Made by a program: the position numbers and the translations under genes. From contig CASGAM010000006.1 in assembly GCA_949299545.1 (NCBI GenBank), positions 157,849 through 221,848 on the forward strand: a stretch of DNA of 64,000 bases. Reading direction: 5' to 3'. The notes below the pieces were generated by a model. The model was not told the origin of the DNA and did not search any database. It saw nothing but the letters and a program-made list of their open reading frames with translations. Each line of letters begins with the position of its first letter. The first letter of the stretch is position 1. This document shows, in pieces, positions 63,625-64,000 of this stretch. The stretch comes from an uncultured Prevotellaceae bacterium. Lineage in GTDB: Bacteria > Bacteroidota > Bacteroidia > Bacteroidales > Bacteroidaceae.

Positions 63625-64000
63625 ATGAAAACAGTTCAGACGATTGCAGAGTTGCAGAAATTGCTGGCAGCTGTCCGTAAAGATAAGAAAACCGTCGGAT
63701 TGGTACCGACGATGGGAGCTTTGCATAAGGGGCATGCTTCGTTGGTAGAACGGAGTATTAAAGAAAATGATGTGACAGTAGTCAGTGTCTTTCTGAACCC
63801 TACACAGTTCAATGATAAGAATGATTTGAAGAACTACCCAAGGACGCTGGATAAAGATTGTATGCTTTTGGAGCAGTTGGGGGCTACATACGTGTTTGCA
63901 CCGTCTGTGGAGGAGATGTACCCAGAACCTGATACCCGGGTATTCAGTTATCCACAAGTGGATGCTGTTATGGAAGGGGCATTCAGACCAGGCCATTTTA
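63625..64000 (+). CDS. panC: Pantothenate synthetase, N-terminal part (runs off window)
   Basis: The frame opens at the ATG at 63625 ([20 protein letters not shown]) and stays open to the window end, 125 residues. It contains [19 protein letters not shown] (HIGH-type ATP-binding motif PTMGALHxGH), [11 protein letters not shown] and [10 protein letters not shown], all diagnostic of PanC, which joins pantoate and beta-alanine with ATP. It diverges from the glycogen-synthase-like gene. The C-terminus is outside the window. Confidence 0.97.
   Translation, partial: MKTVQTIAELQKLLAAVRKDKKTVGLVPTMGALHKGHASLVERSIKENDVTVVSVFLNPTQFNDKNDLKNYPRTLDKDCMLLEQLGATYVFAPSVEEMYPEPDTRVFSYPQVDAVMEGAFRPGHF

Overview
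The window looks like a chromosomal segment of a gut-type Bacteroidales bacterium (Bacteroidaceae or Prevotellaceae-like; the genus cannot be fixed from sequence alone). The evidence is the gene content (DUF4270, DUF4835/PorD, DUF4301 and DUF3127 proteins, a Rho factor with a long acidic insert, a NUDIX-type arabinose regulator) and many upstream sites of the form TTTG-N19-21-TAnnTTTG, the promoter of this phylum. Almost everything is housekeeping or carbohydrate metabolism. There is no prophage, conjugative element, CRISPR array or recognisable defence island.

Layout. 1-2318: end of GAPDH, miaA, a diacylglycerol-kinase-like gene. 2336-7899: a Crp/Fnr regulator divergent from a glycogen/alpha-glucan operon (GH133 debranching enzyme, GT4 glycosyltransferase, GH57). 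8346-10871: a secreted GH43-GH8 two-enzyme xylanolytic protein. 10911-12640: a frameshifted AraC regulator divergent from a YitT-like membrane protein, with paired 21-bp-spaced direct repeats between them. 12688-14379: a secreted protein with a degenerate trypsin fold and TPRs. 14885-20607: the operon dnaN, dnaQ-like exonuclease, coaBC, porD-like, recN, read leftward, with a DUF3127 SSB-like gene divergent from it. 21301-28077: a tripartite RND efflux operon divergent from an AraC regulator. 28143-36119: rho, an ABC-F ATPase, a synthetase-only Rel protein, DUF4301. 36207-39373: purT, tRNA-Gly(CCC), a nitroreductase, a secreted CE1-type esterase, tRNA-Ser(TGA). 39604-40961: a decayed transposase.

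41211-42860 is a three-gene unit with its own promoter and terminator (unknown protein, standalone B3/B4-domain protein, small secreted protein). 43026-50786 is a phosphate/polyphosphate region: an OprO/P-type porin and a secreted metallo-beta-lactamase-fold hydrolase diverge from a PiT transporter with a PhoU-like tail, polyphosphate kinase and exopolyphosphatase. An aldo/keto reductase follows. 52352-60738 is the L-arabinose operon, read leftward: galM, NUDIX regulator araR, araD, araA, araB, transketolase, rpiB. It leads arabinose into the pentose phosphate pathway but contains no sugar transporter. 61201-63441: a DUF4270 lipoprotein and a one-domain glycogen-synthase-like protein, divergent from panC, which runs off the window.

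The most unusual non-coding signal is a family of palindromic intergenic repeats built on GCGACAGGTCGC, present in three widely separated gaps (about 14.7, 52.0 and 61.0 kb). One copy forms a perfect 26-bp-arm hairpin. Two strong hairpins also lie inside the arabinose operon.
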